Shown here: one piece after another, positions 34,203 through 43,393 of the stretch
Numbering within the stretch: the first letter of the stretch is position 1
Layout of the letters: the number at the start of each line of letters is the position of its first letter
Source of the DNA: Verrucomicrobiales bacterium
Lineage (GTDB): Bacteria > Verrucomicrobiota > Verrucomicrobiia > Verrucomicrobiales > DEV007
DNA: 59,462 nucleotides
Assembly: GCA_029233965.1 (NCBI GenBank)
Contig: JARGOP010000027.1
Span: 1-59,462 of the forward strand
Direction of reading: 5' to 3'
Translations under genes and position numbers: made by a program
Notes under the pieces: generated by a model
The model's input: only the letters and a program-made list of their open reading frames with translations
What the model was told of the DNA's origin: nothing
Databases searched by the model: none

Positions 34203-37016
34203 TTAGGTCATCGCAAGGATGAGGCGAACGGAATCGACTTTCAACGGCGTGTCAGCGAGGTACTTCTTGAGTTCCTTCTTTTCCTCTTCGGCCATTTCGA
34301 TCTCGGCTTCGCGCACCGGGTGACCCATTGCCTTGAGGCGCTTCAGGCGTTCGATCTCAGCGTCATACTGCTCGCTCATGGTCTCAATCGCCTCGCGACG
34401 GAACTCGTCGGCGATATCTTCCGACTCCCTCGCGGCGACCTCCATGATCGGCGGCACGGCTCCTTTCAACGCCTTCGCTTTGTCACGAAGGAAGGTGGAT
34501 GGACCGGGTCTTCCATCGGAACGGATCCTTTCGATCGGAAAATCTTCAGTCCGGTTGCGACCTTTCTGATCCACGATCTGACGAATCGGCTTCGCCGGAA
34601 GAAACCGGTCTGCATGCAGGTGCGGCGGCGCGATACACTCGAGAATCGAAACGGTCTCCACCATCAGGAGTTGCTCCCCTGCCTTCTCAAGACGGAAGAA
34701 GGCGGAGTTGCCGTGGTCTTTCGAAAGAAAACTGTCGATCGCGCTGATGACCATGGGATGATCCGCAGAGAGAAAGGTGATCTCTTCCCGCTTCAAGGCC
34801 ACTTCCCGCGAGAACGTCACCGAGAGTCCCTCCTCCGGCAGACCCGGAAAAGCTTCGGCGGAAAAGAGGTGCTCCGGTAGGAGGAGGTAGCAACGCTCCT
34901 CGATGTCTTCGACAGTGACACCAAAATGATCAAACAACTTCAGCATGAGGAACTCCAGACGGGTGTCCTCATCAATGTCCTCAATCTGGGAAACGAGTGC
35001 CTGCCCCTGATCCCGGTCGAAGGAGCTGACTTCCAGCAGATGATCGCGGCCCTTTTCGAGCTCCGCATCGATCTGCTTCTTAAACGCGCGGGTGCGATCC
35101 AGCAAATCCGGTAGTGCTGTCTCGCGCTCTTCTGCGGAAGCCTCGCAAAGCCGCTCAATTTCTTCCGAAAACTCACGGTGAATCGGGCCTGCGCCGTGCA
35201 GGGTGTGCTCGAAAGCGCCGAGACCGTTGTGATACCACATCGCTTTCAGCTCCTCGTCCGTACCTTCGACAAAGGGAATATGAATGTGGATATCTCCGGT
35301 CTGACCGATCCGGTCGAGGCGTCCGATGCGTTGTTCCAAAAGTCCCGGATCGGTCGGTAAATCAAAGAGGATCAGGTTCTGAGCGAACTGAAAATTGCGT
35401 CCCTCCGAACCGATCTCCGAACAGATAAGAAGACGGGCGCCCATTTCCTCATCGGCAAACCATGCCGCATTTTTGTCCCTCTGGAGCAGGGTGAGTCCCT
35501 CATGAAACATCGTTGCCTGCGCGCTGATACGCTCCTTCAGCGAAGCCTCAATCGCCTCGACAGTCTCGCGGGCATGGGTGATCAGGAGAAACTTGGAATC
35601 AGGATCTTTCCGCAGTAATCCCGCGAGCCAGTCCATCTTCATGACGAAGGCATCCTCCGGATCCACCGCGAGCGGGCTGAGATGAGCGATGCGCTGCGGA
35701 AAAGTATCGAGAACGATACGCCGGTTGCGAAAAAGAACGCGGCCGGGACCATGAAGGTCGATCAGCGAGGTCCGGCACGACTCACGAAGCGCCGGGGTAT
35801 CCACCTCGGCGAGCTTGTCGGCGACTTCTTTTCCGAGAAGCTTCTCCAACTGCTTCAGGTCAGCCTTCCGCAGCTTTTCCTCACCGTTCAATCGATCCGC
35901 AAGATCTGAAATGGCCCGGTACTGATCCGACTCCCTGATGAATTCATTCAGATCGGAAAAGCGTGACGGATCGAGAAGACGGAGGCGGGCAAAATGCCCC
36001 TCCTGCCCAAGTTGCTCCGGCGTCGCCGTCAAAAGAAGCAAACCGGCCGACTTTTCGGCAATTTTCTCCACGGTGTCGTATTCAGGACTGGATGACTCCG
36101 TCGACCACTCGAGGTGGTGTGCCTCATCCACAATCGTGAGGTCCCACTCTCCTTCGGCAGCCTGCTGCGCACGCTTCGGGTTGCCGGCAAGCCAGGAGGT
36201 CGCGCAGAGGACGAGTTGATCATCGAAAAAGGGATTCACCGGCTTGTCCGGATTCTCCCCGCCTTCGGCCGCGCCGGCTTCAATCGCCGTGGCCCGCTCC
36301 TCATCAAAGATCGCGAACGACATCGCGAAGCGACGGTAGAGCTCCACAAACCACTGATTCACGAGCGCATCCGGCAGCAGGATGAGAATCCGTTTTGCCC
36401 GCCCACTGAGATGGAGACGCTGCAAAATGAGACAGGCTTCGATCGTTTTCCCGAGACCGACCTCGTCCGCGAGAAGAACGCGGGGAGCCTGACGATTCGC
36501 CACTTCCTCAGCGATATACAGCTGATGGGGAATAAGCGAAACGCGTGCCCCGACGAGACCGCGAATGTCGCGGGAACGGGCTTCCTGTTGATTCCGGATC
36601 GCGGACTGACGAAGACTCCAGAGTCGCGGTTCATCACTGACTCCGGAGAGTAGACGCTGCTCGGGGCGTTGAACATTCATCGTGTCCGAAAGACTGCTTT
36701 CCGGAAGCTCGTTGCCCTCGCCGTCGACGTAGATGAGACACTTATCCTCTTCGCGGACTTCTGAAACAGAGAAGGAATTCCCCTCCTGGTCCTTCACCGT
36801 ATCCCCCGGCTCAAATTCAACCCGGCGAAGCGGGGCATTGCGGGCCGCGTACGAAATCGTTTCTCCCACTGCGGGATAGAAAGCCTGAACGATTGTCGAA
36901 TCACATTTCAGGATCAGGGCGAGGCCATACTCGGTCTGAGTTTCACTGACCCAGCGCTGGCCGGGGGCGAATTGAGAGGGATCAGCGGTGTCGGTCTGAT
37001 AGCGGGAGGCTTTCAT
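34203..37016 (-). CDS. rapA: RapA-like SNF2-family ATPase
   Basis: A 937-residue RNA-polymerase-associated SWI2/SNF2 remodeller (E. coli RapA is 968). N-terminal Tudor-like beta domains (about 16-110) precede the helicase core with Walker A DEVGLGKT (184-191), DEAHH box, the LLTATP motif and the C-terminal helicase part with LEQRIGRLDRIGQTGDIHIHIPF. RapA recycles stalled RNA polymerase. The start is ATG 37016. The long intergenic region at 37017-37165 separates it from the divergent metal-resistance operon. Confidence 0.93.
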   Translation of the reverse strand: MKASRYQTDTADPSQFAPGQRWVSETQTEYGLALILKCDSTIVQAFYPAVGETISYAARNAPLRRVEFEPGDTVKDQEGNSFSVSEVREEDKCLIYVDGEGNELPESSLSDTMNVQRPEQRLLSGVSDEPRLWSLRQSAIRNQQEARSRDIRGLVGARVSLIPHQLYIAEEVANRQAPRVLLADEVGLGKTIEACLILQRLHLSGRAKRILILLPDALVNQWFVELYRRFAMSFAIFDEERATAIEAGAAEGGENPDKPVNPFFDDQLVLCATSWLAGNPKRAQQAAEGEWDLTIVDEAHHLEWSTESSSPEYDTVEKIAEKSAGLLLLTATPEQLGQEGHFARLRLLDPSRFSDLNEFIRESDQYRAISDLADRLNGEEKLRKADLKQLEKLLGKEVADKLAEVDTPALRESCRTSLIDLHGPGRVLFRNRRIVLDTFPQRIAHLSPLAVDPEDAFVMKMDWLAGLLRKDPDSKFLLITHARETVEAIEASLKERISAQATMFHEGLTLLQRDKNAAWFADEEMGARLLICSEIGSEGRNFQFAQNLILFDLPTDPGLLEQRIGRLDRIGQTGDIHIHIPFVEGTDEELKAMWYHNGLGAFEHTLHGAGPIHREFSEEIERLCEASAEERETALPDLLDRTRAFKKQIDAELEKGRDHLLEVSSFDRDQGQALVSQIEDIDEDTRLEFLMLKLFDHFGVTVEDIEERCYLLLPEHLFSAEAFPGLPEEGLSVTFSREVALKREEITFLSADHPMVISAIDSFLSKDHGNSAFFRLEKAGEQLLMVETVSILECIAPPHLHADRFLPAKPIRQIVDQKGRNRTEDFPIERIRSDGRPGPSTFLRDKAKALKGAVPPIMEVAARESEDIADEFRREAIETMSEQYDAEIERLKRLKAMGHPVREAEIEMAEEEKKELKKYLADTPLKVDSVRLILAMT

Positions 37017-37094
37017 GAATCGAGTGGGGTGAGGATCTTACCGCTTTTCCCGAGTTGCGCCACCTTTGGGAAAAGGAAAATCTTCAGCACGGAT

Positions 37095-37129
37095 TCAACC
37101 CTGTTGAGACGCCCTTTCAACCCTGTTGA
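37095..37129 (+). promoter_or_regulatory. Tandem operator before the metal efflux operon
   Basis: Two identical 13-base palindromes TCAACCCTGTTGA at 37095-37107 and 37117-37129, 22 bases start to start (about two helical turns). A -35-like TTGAGA in the first copy and a TGACAT at the end of the second are 17 bases apart, so the sites may overlap the promoter itself. A nearly identical arrangement stands before the copper ATPase gene (47092-47126) and a looser one before trmB (50126-50160). The binding regulator is unknown. Confidence 0.75.
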
Positions 37130-37165
37130 CATATGACTCCGTTGACGTCTATCGTTACCCAGTCG

Positions 37166-37546
37166 ATGCGCCGCCTTACCCTCAGTCTGCTTCTGCCACA
37201 GATTTTCCTCGCCCTGAGCGTGGGATCGACGGTGACTGTTTGCCAGGCTGCCGGGTCTGTCGGGATTGATCTTCATGCGGAAGAGCCCTGCCACGGGGAG
37301 CATGGGCATGATCATCACAGCGGGGAAGAGATGCCCCTCAGCGACCTCTGCCAATCCCTCGTTGAAAATGCGACGGCTCCTTCATCGTGGAAACTCCCGG
37401 TCGAATCTCCTCCCGTCGACCTGCCCCCTGCCTTTTCAGACTATAAAAGTGCGATCTCATCACCACTTCGCGGCCTTATTCCGGGCGAACCACCCGCTCC
37501 ACCGTCCCCCCCGCGATCGGTCCTCACCGGTTGCTTCCTGATTTGA
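37166..37546 (+). CDS. Small secreted His-rich protein, metal island
   Basis: A 126-residue protein with signal peptide (MRRLTLSLLLPQIFLALSVG). The mature part carries a His/Glu/Asp cluster with Cys (CHGEHGHDHHSGEEMP), then a Pro-rich tail PPAPPSPPRSVLTGCFLI. It is the first gene after the tandem operators and 110 bases before the TolC-type gene, so it likely belongs to the efflux operon and may bind or buffer periplasmic metal. The upstream ATG at 37133 lies inside the promoter zone, so 37166 is preferred. Its C-terminal FLI end is shared with the Cys-rich protein at 47968-48336. No named family is recognised. Confidence 0.65.
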   Translation: MRRLTLSLLLPQIFLALSVGSTVTVCQAAGSVGIDLHAEEPCHGEHGHDHHSGEEMPLSDLCQSLVENATAPSSWKLPVESPPVDLPPAFSDYKSAISSPLRGLIPGEPPAPPSPPRSVLTGCFLI

Positions 37547-37656
37547 TCCCGATCCGCGCGGCGAATTTCCTTCGCCTTCCCGACGGCATTTCCGCTCTTC
37601 TGCGGAATGATGCCCCACGCGGTCCTCTGCCGTTCTCAGAGGAAAATTGGACTCAG

Positions 37657-38946
37657 ATGAATTTTGACCGACACAACAAGAGCGGAGCAGTCCGACTCAT
37701 TTTCGCCCTCGGCTTCCTTGCCGCGAGTCATCTCGCGGTGGCGGAAACGCTTTCACGCGACGAAGCGATTCGCCTCGCCTTTCAAAACAACCGTGACCTG
37801 GCGATCGCGTCGCTGGAAATCAGGCGTGCCGCAACTCGTCTCAAATGGTCGGGGCGTCTCGAAAACCCGGAGTTGGAGTTCGCACGAACCGGCGATGGAT
37901 TCGGTGAAGACGAGGGCGAAGGCGTCGCGGAGATCGGCTTCAGCCAAAGATTTCCGATCACCACCAGGCTGAAGCACGAGAAAAATCTCCGTCGCTACGA
38001 GGTCATCCTCGCGGAAGCCGAAATCGCCGAACAACGACGCAAGCTCGCCGGGGAAGTCGATCTCGCGCTCGTGGAATTGATTGCGACCCGCGAAAAAATG
38101 GCGGTGAGCCGTGAACTCCTCCGGTTGAACAGGGAAATCGTCGATTTTTTGAAACAGCAGGCCAAAGAAGGCCTTGTTTCCTCGCTCGACGTTATGCAGG
38201 CCACCCTGAACGGGCGCACTCTCGAGCAGCAGGCAAAATCCCTGGAGGCCGTAGAGAAGCAGAACCTCCTGCGCTTCGTCCAGCACATCGGTCTGGAGGC
38301 CGGCGTGACCGTCGAGGTGGAAACACGCTTTCATGTTCCCGGAAAACAACCCGGCATCGATGTCTCACTGGAAACCGTCCTCCAGCGACGTCCCGACTAC
38401 GTTCTCGCCCTTGCCAAGACCGACGAAGCCGCCGCCGCGGTTACTCTTGAACAAGCAAAACGATGGCAGGACGTTTCGGTGCGACTTTTTGTCGAACAGG
38501 AGGATGCGATCGATGATCCCGACGGCCTCGACGGTAACACCTTCAGCGGCTTCGGCATTTCTATTCCCCTGCCGCTTCGTGATCAGAACCAGGAAGGCAT
38601 CGAACAGGCAGAGATCAACGAGGAGGCCGCCGCGAAAGGAGTCGATGCGGCCCGTTTCCGCATCCGGAGCGAATGCGAAGAAGCCTTTCACCTCCGGACC
38701 GACGCCTGGGAACTCGCCCGCGACGCCTCCGGGGAACTCCTCGACCTCGCTGAAACCAACCTTGAGGAATTTCGAAAAGCCTATCAACAGGGCCAGGCGA
38801 GTCTCATCCAGGTGCAGCGCGCTCAGGAGCAGGTCCTCGAACTGAAAACCGCCTCTCTCGAATTTGTGGCCGACTACGAGCGGGCCGCCGCCCGGGTCAG
38901 GCTCGTGACCGGTGACTACCCCGGCCTCGCCGTTCCCTCCAAATAG
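37657..38946 (+). CDS. TolC-family outer membrane metal efflux protein (CusC-like)
   Basis: A 429-residue outer-membrane factor for a tripartite metal pump. A signal peptide (about 1-27, ending HLAVAE) precedes two outer-membrane-efflux-protein repeats. Typical features are SRDEAIRLAFQNNRDLAIA at the start, PELEF, the middle QRRPDYVLALAKTDEA and the C-terminal YQQGQASLIQVQRAQEQVLELKTASLEFVADYERAAARV. The start at 37657 gives the signal peptide; the longer frame upstream lacks one. The adaptor and pump genes follow at 9 and 99 bases. Confidence 0.9.
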   Translation: MNFDRHNKSGAVRLIFALGFLAASHLAVAETLSRDEAIRLAFQNNRDLAIASLEIRRAATRLKWSGRLENPELEFARTGDGFGEDEGEGVAEIGFSQRFPITTRLKHEKNLRRYEVILAEAEIAEQRRKLAGEVDLALVELIATREKMAVSRELLRLNREIVDFLKQQAKEGLVSSLDVMQATLNGRTLEQQAKSLEAVEKQNLLRFVQHIGLEAGVTVEVETRFHVPGKQPGIDVSLETVLQRRPDYVLALAKTDEAAAAVTLEQAKRWQDVSVRLFVEQEDAIDDPDGLDGNTFSGFGISIPLPLRDQNQEGIEQAEINEEAAAKGVDAARFRIRSECEEAFHLRTDAWELARDASGELLDLAETNLEEFRKAYQQGQASLIQVQRAQEQVLELKTASLEFVADYERAAARVRLVTGDYPGLAVPSK

Positions 38947-38955
38947 ACTTTTCCC

Positions 38956-40095
38956 ATGCGCCTCATTTCTTTTCTTTTCCTGATACCTTTTCTTTTTCTC
39001 TGCGAGCGCCGCGTCCGGGCCGCCGAAGCGGCGATCGATCCAGCCCGCGCTGCCAATACCGTGATCCTCGATGAAACCGCGACACGGAACCTGCAGATCG
39101 AGACGGTGGAAGTGACCGGGGAAACCTTTGAAACAACGGTCTTCGCAATCGGCCGGGTGGAGGAAATTCCCGCGAGCCGCTCCGTCCTTTCCTCCCGCAT
39201 TGCCGGACGGGTCGTGGCCCTCGATGCTCATGTCGGCGACCTGGTTCAGGCCGGAGACATTCTGGCCCGCGTCGAAAGCCGGCAGCCCGGAGATCCGCCT
39301 CCCACGATTGGGCTCAAGGCCCTTCAGGGAGGCCTCGTCGTGGATACTCATGTCCGCATCGGTGAGCCTGTCGAGCCTGCTGCCGATCTTCTTGATATCG
39401 CGGACCGTTCGAAACTATGGGCGATCGCCAAAATCCCCGAGCCGGAAGCCGCCGGGATCGTGCCCGGAACGAAGGCGAGAATTCGCATTCCCGCGCTCGG
39501 CGACGAAATCATTGAAGCGACCCTGAGCCGCTTTGGCGTGGAGGCGAACCGCGAAGCGGGAGCGATCGAAGGGATCTTCGAACTGGATAATTCGGAAGGC
39601 CGCCTCCAGCCCGGGATGCGGGCCGAGTTTTCGATCATTACGGGTCGCCGCGAAGACATCATGGCAGTGCCCCGCACCGCGATTCAGGGTGCCCCCACCA
39701 AACGGGTCGTCTTTGTCGAAGACTACGAGTTACCGAATGCCTTTGTCAGGGCCCCTGTCGTCCTGGGAGAACAGAACGATACCTTCGTCGAAGTCATTGC
39801 CGGACTCTTCCCCGGGGATGAAGTCGTAACGCGCGGATCCTATGCCCTCAGCTTCGCCGGAGGCGGAAGCGGGATGTCGCTCAAGGAAGCCCTCGACGCC
39901 GCCCACGGGCACGAACACAACGAAGACGGTTCCGAAATGACCGGGGAGCAGAAGTCGTCCCGCGAGGAAAATCCATCATCCAACTCCGGAGGCAGCGGAA
40001 ACACCCTCTGGTTCTGGATCGCAATCAGCTGGGCCATCATCGCCACCTTCATCGCTCTTATTTTTCTGCAGAAAACGATCAAACAAAAAGCCTAA
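38956..40095 (+). CDS. HlyD-family metal efflux adaptor (CusB-like) with C-terminal membrane helix
   Basis: A 379-residue periplasmic adaptor linking the RND pump to the TolC-like protein. N-terminal signal/anchor (RLISFLFLIPFLFLCERRVRAAEAA) is followed by the barrel-sandwich part VSSRIAGRVVALDAHVGDLVQAGD and beta-barrel and membrane-proximal regions (AVPRTAIQGAPTKRVVFVED). Unusually the chain then runs through a His-rich linker (HGHEHNEDG) and ends with a clear membrane helix (LWFWIAISWAIIATFIALIFL). The coiled hairpin is short or missing. Start ATG 38956, 9 bases after the outer-membrane gene. Confidence 0.85.
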   Translation: MRLISFLFLIPFLFLCERRVRAAEAAIDPARAANTVILDETATRNLQIETVEVTGETFETTVFAIGRVEEIPASRSVLSSRIAGRVVALDAHVGDLVQAGDILARVESRQPGDPPPTIGLKALQGGLVVDTHVRIGEPVEPAADLLDIADRSKLWAIAKIPEPEAAGIVPGTKARIRIPALGDEIIEATLSRFGVEANREAGAIEGIFELDNSEGRLQPGMRAEFSIITGRREDIMAVPRTAIQGAPTKRVVFVEDYELPNAFVRAPVVLGEQNDTFVEVIAGLFPGDEVVTRGSYALSFAGGGSGMSLKEALDAAHGHEHNEDGSEMTGEQKSSREENPSSNSGGSGNTLWFWIAISWAIIATFIALIFLQKTIKQKA

Positions 40096-40168
40096 CACAC
40101 ACAGATCCGGAGTTGTTCCCAATTCCGCTAGCTAAACCTTTCCACCTTTCACTTTCCTACCTTTCCAC

Positions 40169-40186
40169 GTCCCGCAACAGCGGGAC
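40169..40186 (+). other. Hairpin in front of the RND pump gene
   Basis: GTCCCGC-aaca-GCGGGAC is a perfect 7-bp stem ending eight bases before the cusA ATG. No T-run follows. It may be an RNA processing or translation-control element in the long adaptor-to-pump gap (99 bases), which is also pyrimidine-rich with the repeated CTTTCCAC. Inference only. Confidence 0.35.
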
Positions 40187-40194
40187 ACCGCACC

Positions 40195-43100
40195 ATGCTC
40201 AACGCCCTCATTCGCTTTTCCCTCGCTCAGCGCGCGCTTGTTCTCGCGCTCGCCGCAATGCTCTTGGGCCTTGGGATTAAGAAGATCACGGAACTGCCGG
40301 TCGAAGTGCTGCCGGACCTCACGAAACCGACCGTCACGATCCTGACGGAAGCTCCGGGCTTTGCTCCCGAGGAGGTCGAAACCCTCATCACGCTTCCCCT
40401 CGAGAACGCGCTCATGGGAGTGAACGGCGTCTCGCGTCTCCGTTCCGTCAACGACATCTCGCTTTCTCTCGTCTTCGTCGAATTCGACTGGGACACCGAT
40501 ATCTATCAGGCACGGCAGTTCGTGCAGGAGCGTCTCACCGGCGTCACCGAAACGCTTCCCGAAGGGATTTCGCCCTACATGACACCGGTCGCTTCGCTCA
40601 TGGGGGAGATCATGCTTGTCGGGATCACCGATCCGACCGGGAAGACCGATCCGCGCGATTTGCGAACCCTCGCGGACTGGACCTTCGCGACCGGGATTCG
40701 ATCCGTTCCCGGAATCGCGGAAGTTCTCGGCATGGGCGGCGGGGTGAAACAACTCCAGATCCAACCGCTCCCCAACGAGATGCTCGCCCTCGGAGTGAGC
40801 TTCGAAGAACTTAAAGAGGCGGCGGCGAGCGCGGTGCGCAATACGACCGGGGGATTTCTCACCGGGTCTTCGCAGGAGATCATGGTGCGGAACCTCGCCA
40901 TGACCAGCAACCTCGACGAGGTCGGCGACACTGTCGTCTCCTACTACGATGACCGACCGATCCGACTCAGCGATGTCGCAAACGTGACCTGGGGAATCGA
41001 ACCCATGCGCGGCGATGCAGCAATGGGCTCCAGGCATCTCAAGGCAGCAAAGGACGGACCTGCGGTCGGCTACCCGGGCGTGCTTCTCAGCGTCACGAAG
41101 TCCCCCGGATTCGACACCATCGGCCTCACTGACCGTGTCGAAAAGAAACTGAAAAAGCTGGAGACCGCTCTCCCCGAAGGAGCGGAAATCGTGATTCTCT
41201 ACCGCCAGGCTGACTTCATCGAGATCGCAATCGGCAACCTTAAGGAAGCGCTCCGCGACGGAGCAATCATGGTCGCCCTGGTGCTCTTTCTTTTCCTCCT
41301 CAACCTTCGGGTCACCCTGATCACCCTGACCGCGATCCCACTGTCACTGGCGGTCTCCGTTCTCGTTTTCGACGTCATGGGGCTGACCGTCAACTCGATG
41401 ACGCTCGGAGGTTTCGCTGTCGCGATCGGCATGGTTGTTGATGATGCGATCGTCGATGTTGAAAACGTCTTTCGTCGATTGCGCGAAGCCGCCTCCGATC
41501 CCAAGGCAAAACCGAAACTGGAGATCATTGCGCTCGCCTCGGCCGAGGTCAGGTCGTCGATTCTCTACGCCACGATCCTCATTATCCTCGTGTTTGTTCC
41601 TCTCTTAGGCCTCAGCGGAGTGGAAGGACGACTCTTCGCTCCCATTGCAATCGCGACGATCATCAGCATGGCGGCTTCTTTCGTTGTTTCGCTGACGGTG
41701 ATTCCGGTCCTCAGCTCCTACCTTCTCCACCCCAAAGCCGACAAGGATCGTGGTGACAACCGTGCCGTGAAAGGGTTGAAGGCTTTCTTTCGCGGAACCG
41801 CGCTCCGCTTCGCCCTCGCACAGCCTTTGACCGTACTCGCCGCGACCGCCCTCCTCCTCGTCGCTGCGGGAGTGATCTACACGAGCATGGGCGGCAACTT
41901 TCTTCCCGCTTTCCGCGAGCCCACTGCCGTTGTCGCGACGACGGCTGCGCCCGGGACCTCACTGAAGCAGACGACCGAACTCGCGGACACCGCCGTCGAT
42001 CTTCTTCTTCAGATTCCGGAAGTGGAAACCGTCGGCTATCGCGCCGGACGGGCCGAGCGCGGTGACCATGTCGTTCCCGTCTCGACGGTGGAGTTCGATG
42101 TCGAATTCACCGAAAGCGAAGCACGGAACCGCGATGAAATTCTCGAAGAGATTCGACAAACGATGCGCGGCATCCCCGGCACCTTCAGCGCCATGAGCGG
42201 ACCCCTCGCCGACCGCATCGGACACATGCTCAGCGGCGTTTCCGCCAAAGTCGCGGTCAAAGTCTACGGCCCGGATCTCGATGAACTGCGGCGTCTCGGC
42301 ACTGAGATCGCGGAAGTCGCCCGGAAGATCCCCGGCCTCGAAGAGGCGCGCATTGAACAACAGGCGCCCATTCCTCAGCTTCGCATCGAAGTCGACCGGA
42401 AGCGCGCCCTCGCCTACGGCGTCAGCCCCGGTGAACTCAACGGGGAACTCGCGACTCTCATGGGCGGGAAAGCCGTCGCCGAAGTCTATGAAAACCAGCG
42501 CACCTACGATCTCGTCGTCCGTCTCCCCGAGGAATGGCGCGAGTCCCCGGAGCGCCTCCGCCAGCTCTACATCGATACGGTGAACGGAAAGATGATCCCT
42601 CTCAGCTACGTTGCCGACATTCGACAGGCGAGCGGTCCTAACACCATCCTGAGGGAAAACACCCAGCGCCGCTTCGTCGTTTCGATCAACCCGACGATCG
42701 GAGATCTCAACCGCGTCGTCGAAGAACTCCAGGCAAAGGTCGAACGCGATGTCAAAATCCCGGCCGGATACACCCTTTCCTACGAAGGCGAGTATGAAGC
42801 GCAGGCGGATGCAAAACAACGTATCGCCCTCATGTCGATCGCGATTCTGCTCGTCATTGTTTTTCTCCTCTACAGCTATTTCCGGAGCAGTGCCTTTGTC
42901 GTCCTCGTCCTCTCGAACATTCCGATTTCTCTCATCGGGGGAATCTTTCTGACGAAGTTCACGCTCGACACTGTGAGCATAGCGACGCTCGTCGGATTCA
43001 TCGCGATTTCGGGCATTGCGGCGCGAAATTCGATCATGATGATCTCCCACTACCTCCACCTCATGAAGCACGAAGGGGAATCTTTTGATCTCAAGATGGT

Positions 43101-43353
43101 CATTCGCGGCACCGAAGAACGCCTCGTTCCCGTGCTCATGACCGCCCTTTCCGCAGGCATCGCTTTGATCCCACTCGTCCTCGCCGCCGGTGAACCCGGG
43201 AAAGAAATACTGAATCCCGTCGCCATCGTAATCGTCGGTGGACTAGTAAGTTCGACTTTACTCGGACTCATGGTGACCCCCGCAGTCTTCTACGCTTTTT
43301 GCCGTCGCTCTGCCGATCTGTCGATCATCCGAAACGCAGCAGCAGCCCAGTAA
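40195..43353 (+). CDS. Heavy-metal RND efflux permease (CusA/CzcA family)
   Basis: A 1052-residue inner-membrane RND pump, full length for the HME family (CusA 1047). It opens with the usual LIRFSLAQRALVLALAAMLLGLG and keeps ELPVEVLPDLTKPTVTILTEAPG. The TM4 segment reads GMVVDDAIVDVENVFRRL; the acidic pattern is nearer CusA-type (Cu/Ag) than the CzcA type, which has an extra Asp six residues earlier. Two large periplasmic domains lie between TM1-2 and TM7-8. It is the third structural gene after the TolC- and adaptor genes and is followed 40 bases later by a His-rich protein. Confidence 0.92.
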   Translation: MLNALIRFSLAQRALVLALAAMLLGLGIKKITELPVEVLPDLTKPTVTILTEAPGFAPEEVETLITLPLENALMGVNGVSRLRSVNDISLSLVFVEFDWDTDIYQARQFVQERLTGVTETLPEGISPYMTPVASLMGEIMLVGITDPTGKTDPRDLRTLADWTFATGIRSVPGIAEVLGMGGGVKQLQIQPLPNEMLALGVSFEELKEAAASAVRNTTGGFLTGSSQEIMVRNLAMTSNLDEVGDTVVSYYDDRPIRLSDVANVTWGIEPMRGDAAMGSRHLKAAKDGPAVGYPGVLLSVTKSPGFDTIGLTDRVEKKLKKLETALPEGAEIVILYRQADFIEIAIGNLKEALRDGAIMVALVLFLFLLNLRVTLITLTAIPLSLAVSVLVFDVMGLTVNSMTLGGFAVAIGMVVDDAIVDVENVFRRLREAASDPKAKPKLEIIALASAEVRSSILYATILIILVFVPLLGLSGVEGRLFAPIAIATIISMAASFVVSLTVIPVLSSYLLHPKADKDRGDNRAVKGLKAFFRGTALRFALAQPLTVLAATALLLVAAGVIYTSMGGNFLPAFREPTAVVATTAAPGTSLKQTTELADTAVDLLLQIPEVETVGYRAGRAERGDHVVPVSTVEFDVEFTESEARNRDEILEEIRQTMRGIPGTFSAMSGPLADRIGHMLSGVSAKVAVKVYGPDLDELRRLGTEIAEVARKIPGLEEARIEQQAPIPQLRIEVDRKRALAYGVSPGELNGELATLMGGKAVAEVYENQRTYDLVVRLPEEWRESPERLRQLYIDTVNGKMIPLSYVADIRQASGPNTILRENTQRRFVVSINPTIGDLNRVVEELQAKVERDVKIPAGYTLSYEGEYEAQADAKQRIALMSIAILLVIVFLLYSYFRSSAFVVLVLSNIPISLIGGIFLTKFTLDTVSIATLVGFIAISGIAARNSIMMISHYLHLMKHEGESFDLKMVIRGTEERLVPVLMTALSAGIALIPLVLAAGEPGKEILNPVAIVIVGGLVSSTLLGLMVTPAVFYAFCRRSADLSIIRNAAAAQ

Positions 43354-43393
43354 ATCAACACCAATCAACACTGAACTCAAAAATCCTAACACA

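Noticed and set aside
34194-34205. Palindrome TAACCCGGGTTA near the rapA stop
   Set aside because: It overlaps the stop codon of rapA, has no partner at 22 bases, and is a different palindrome from the operator.
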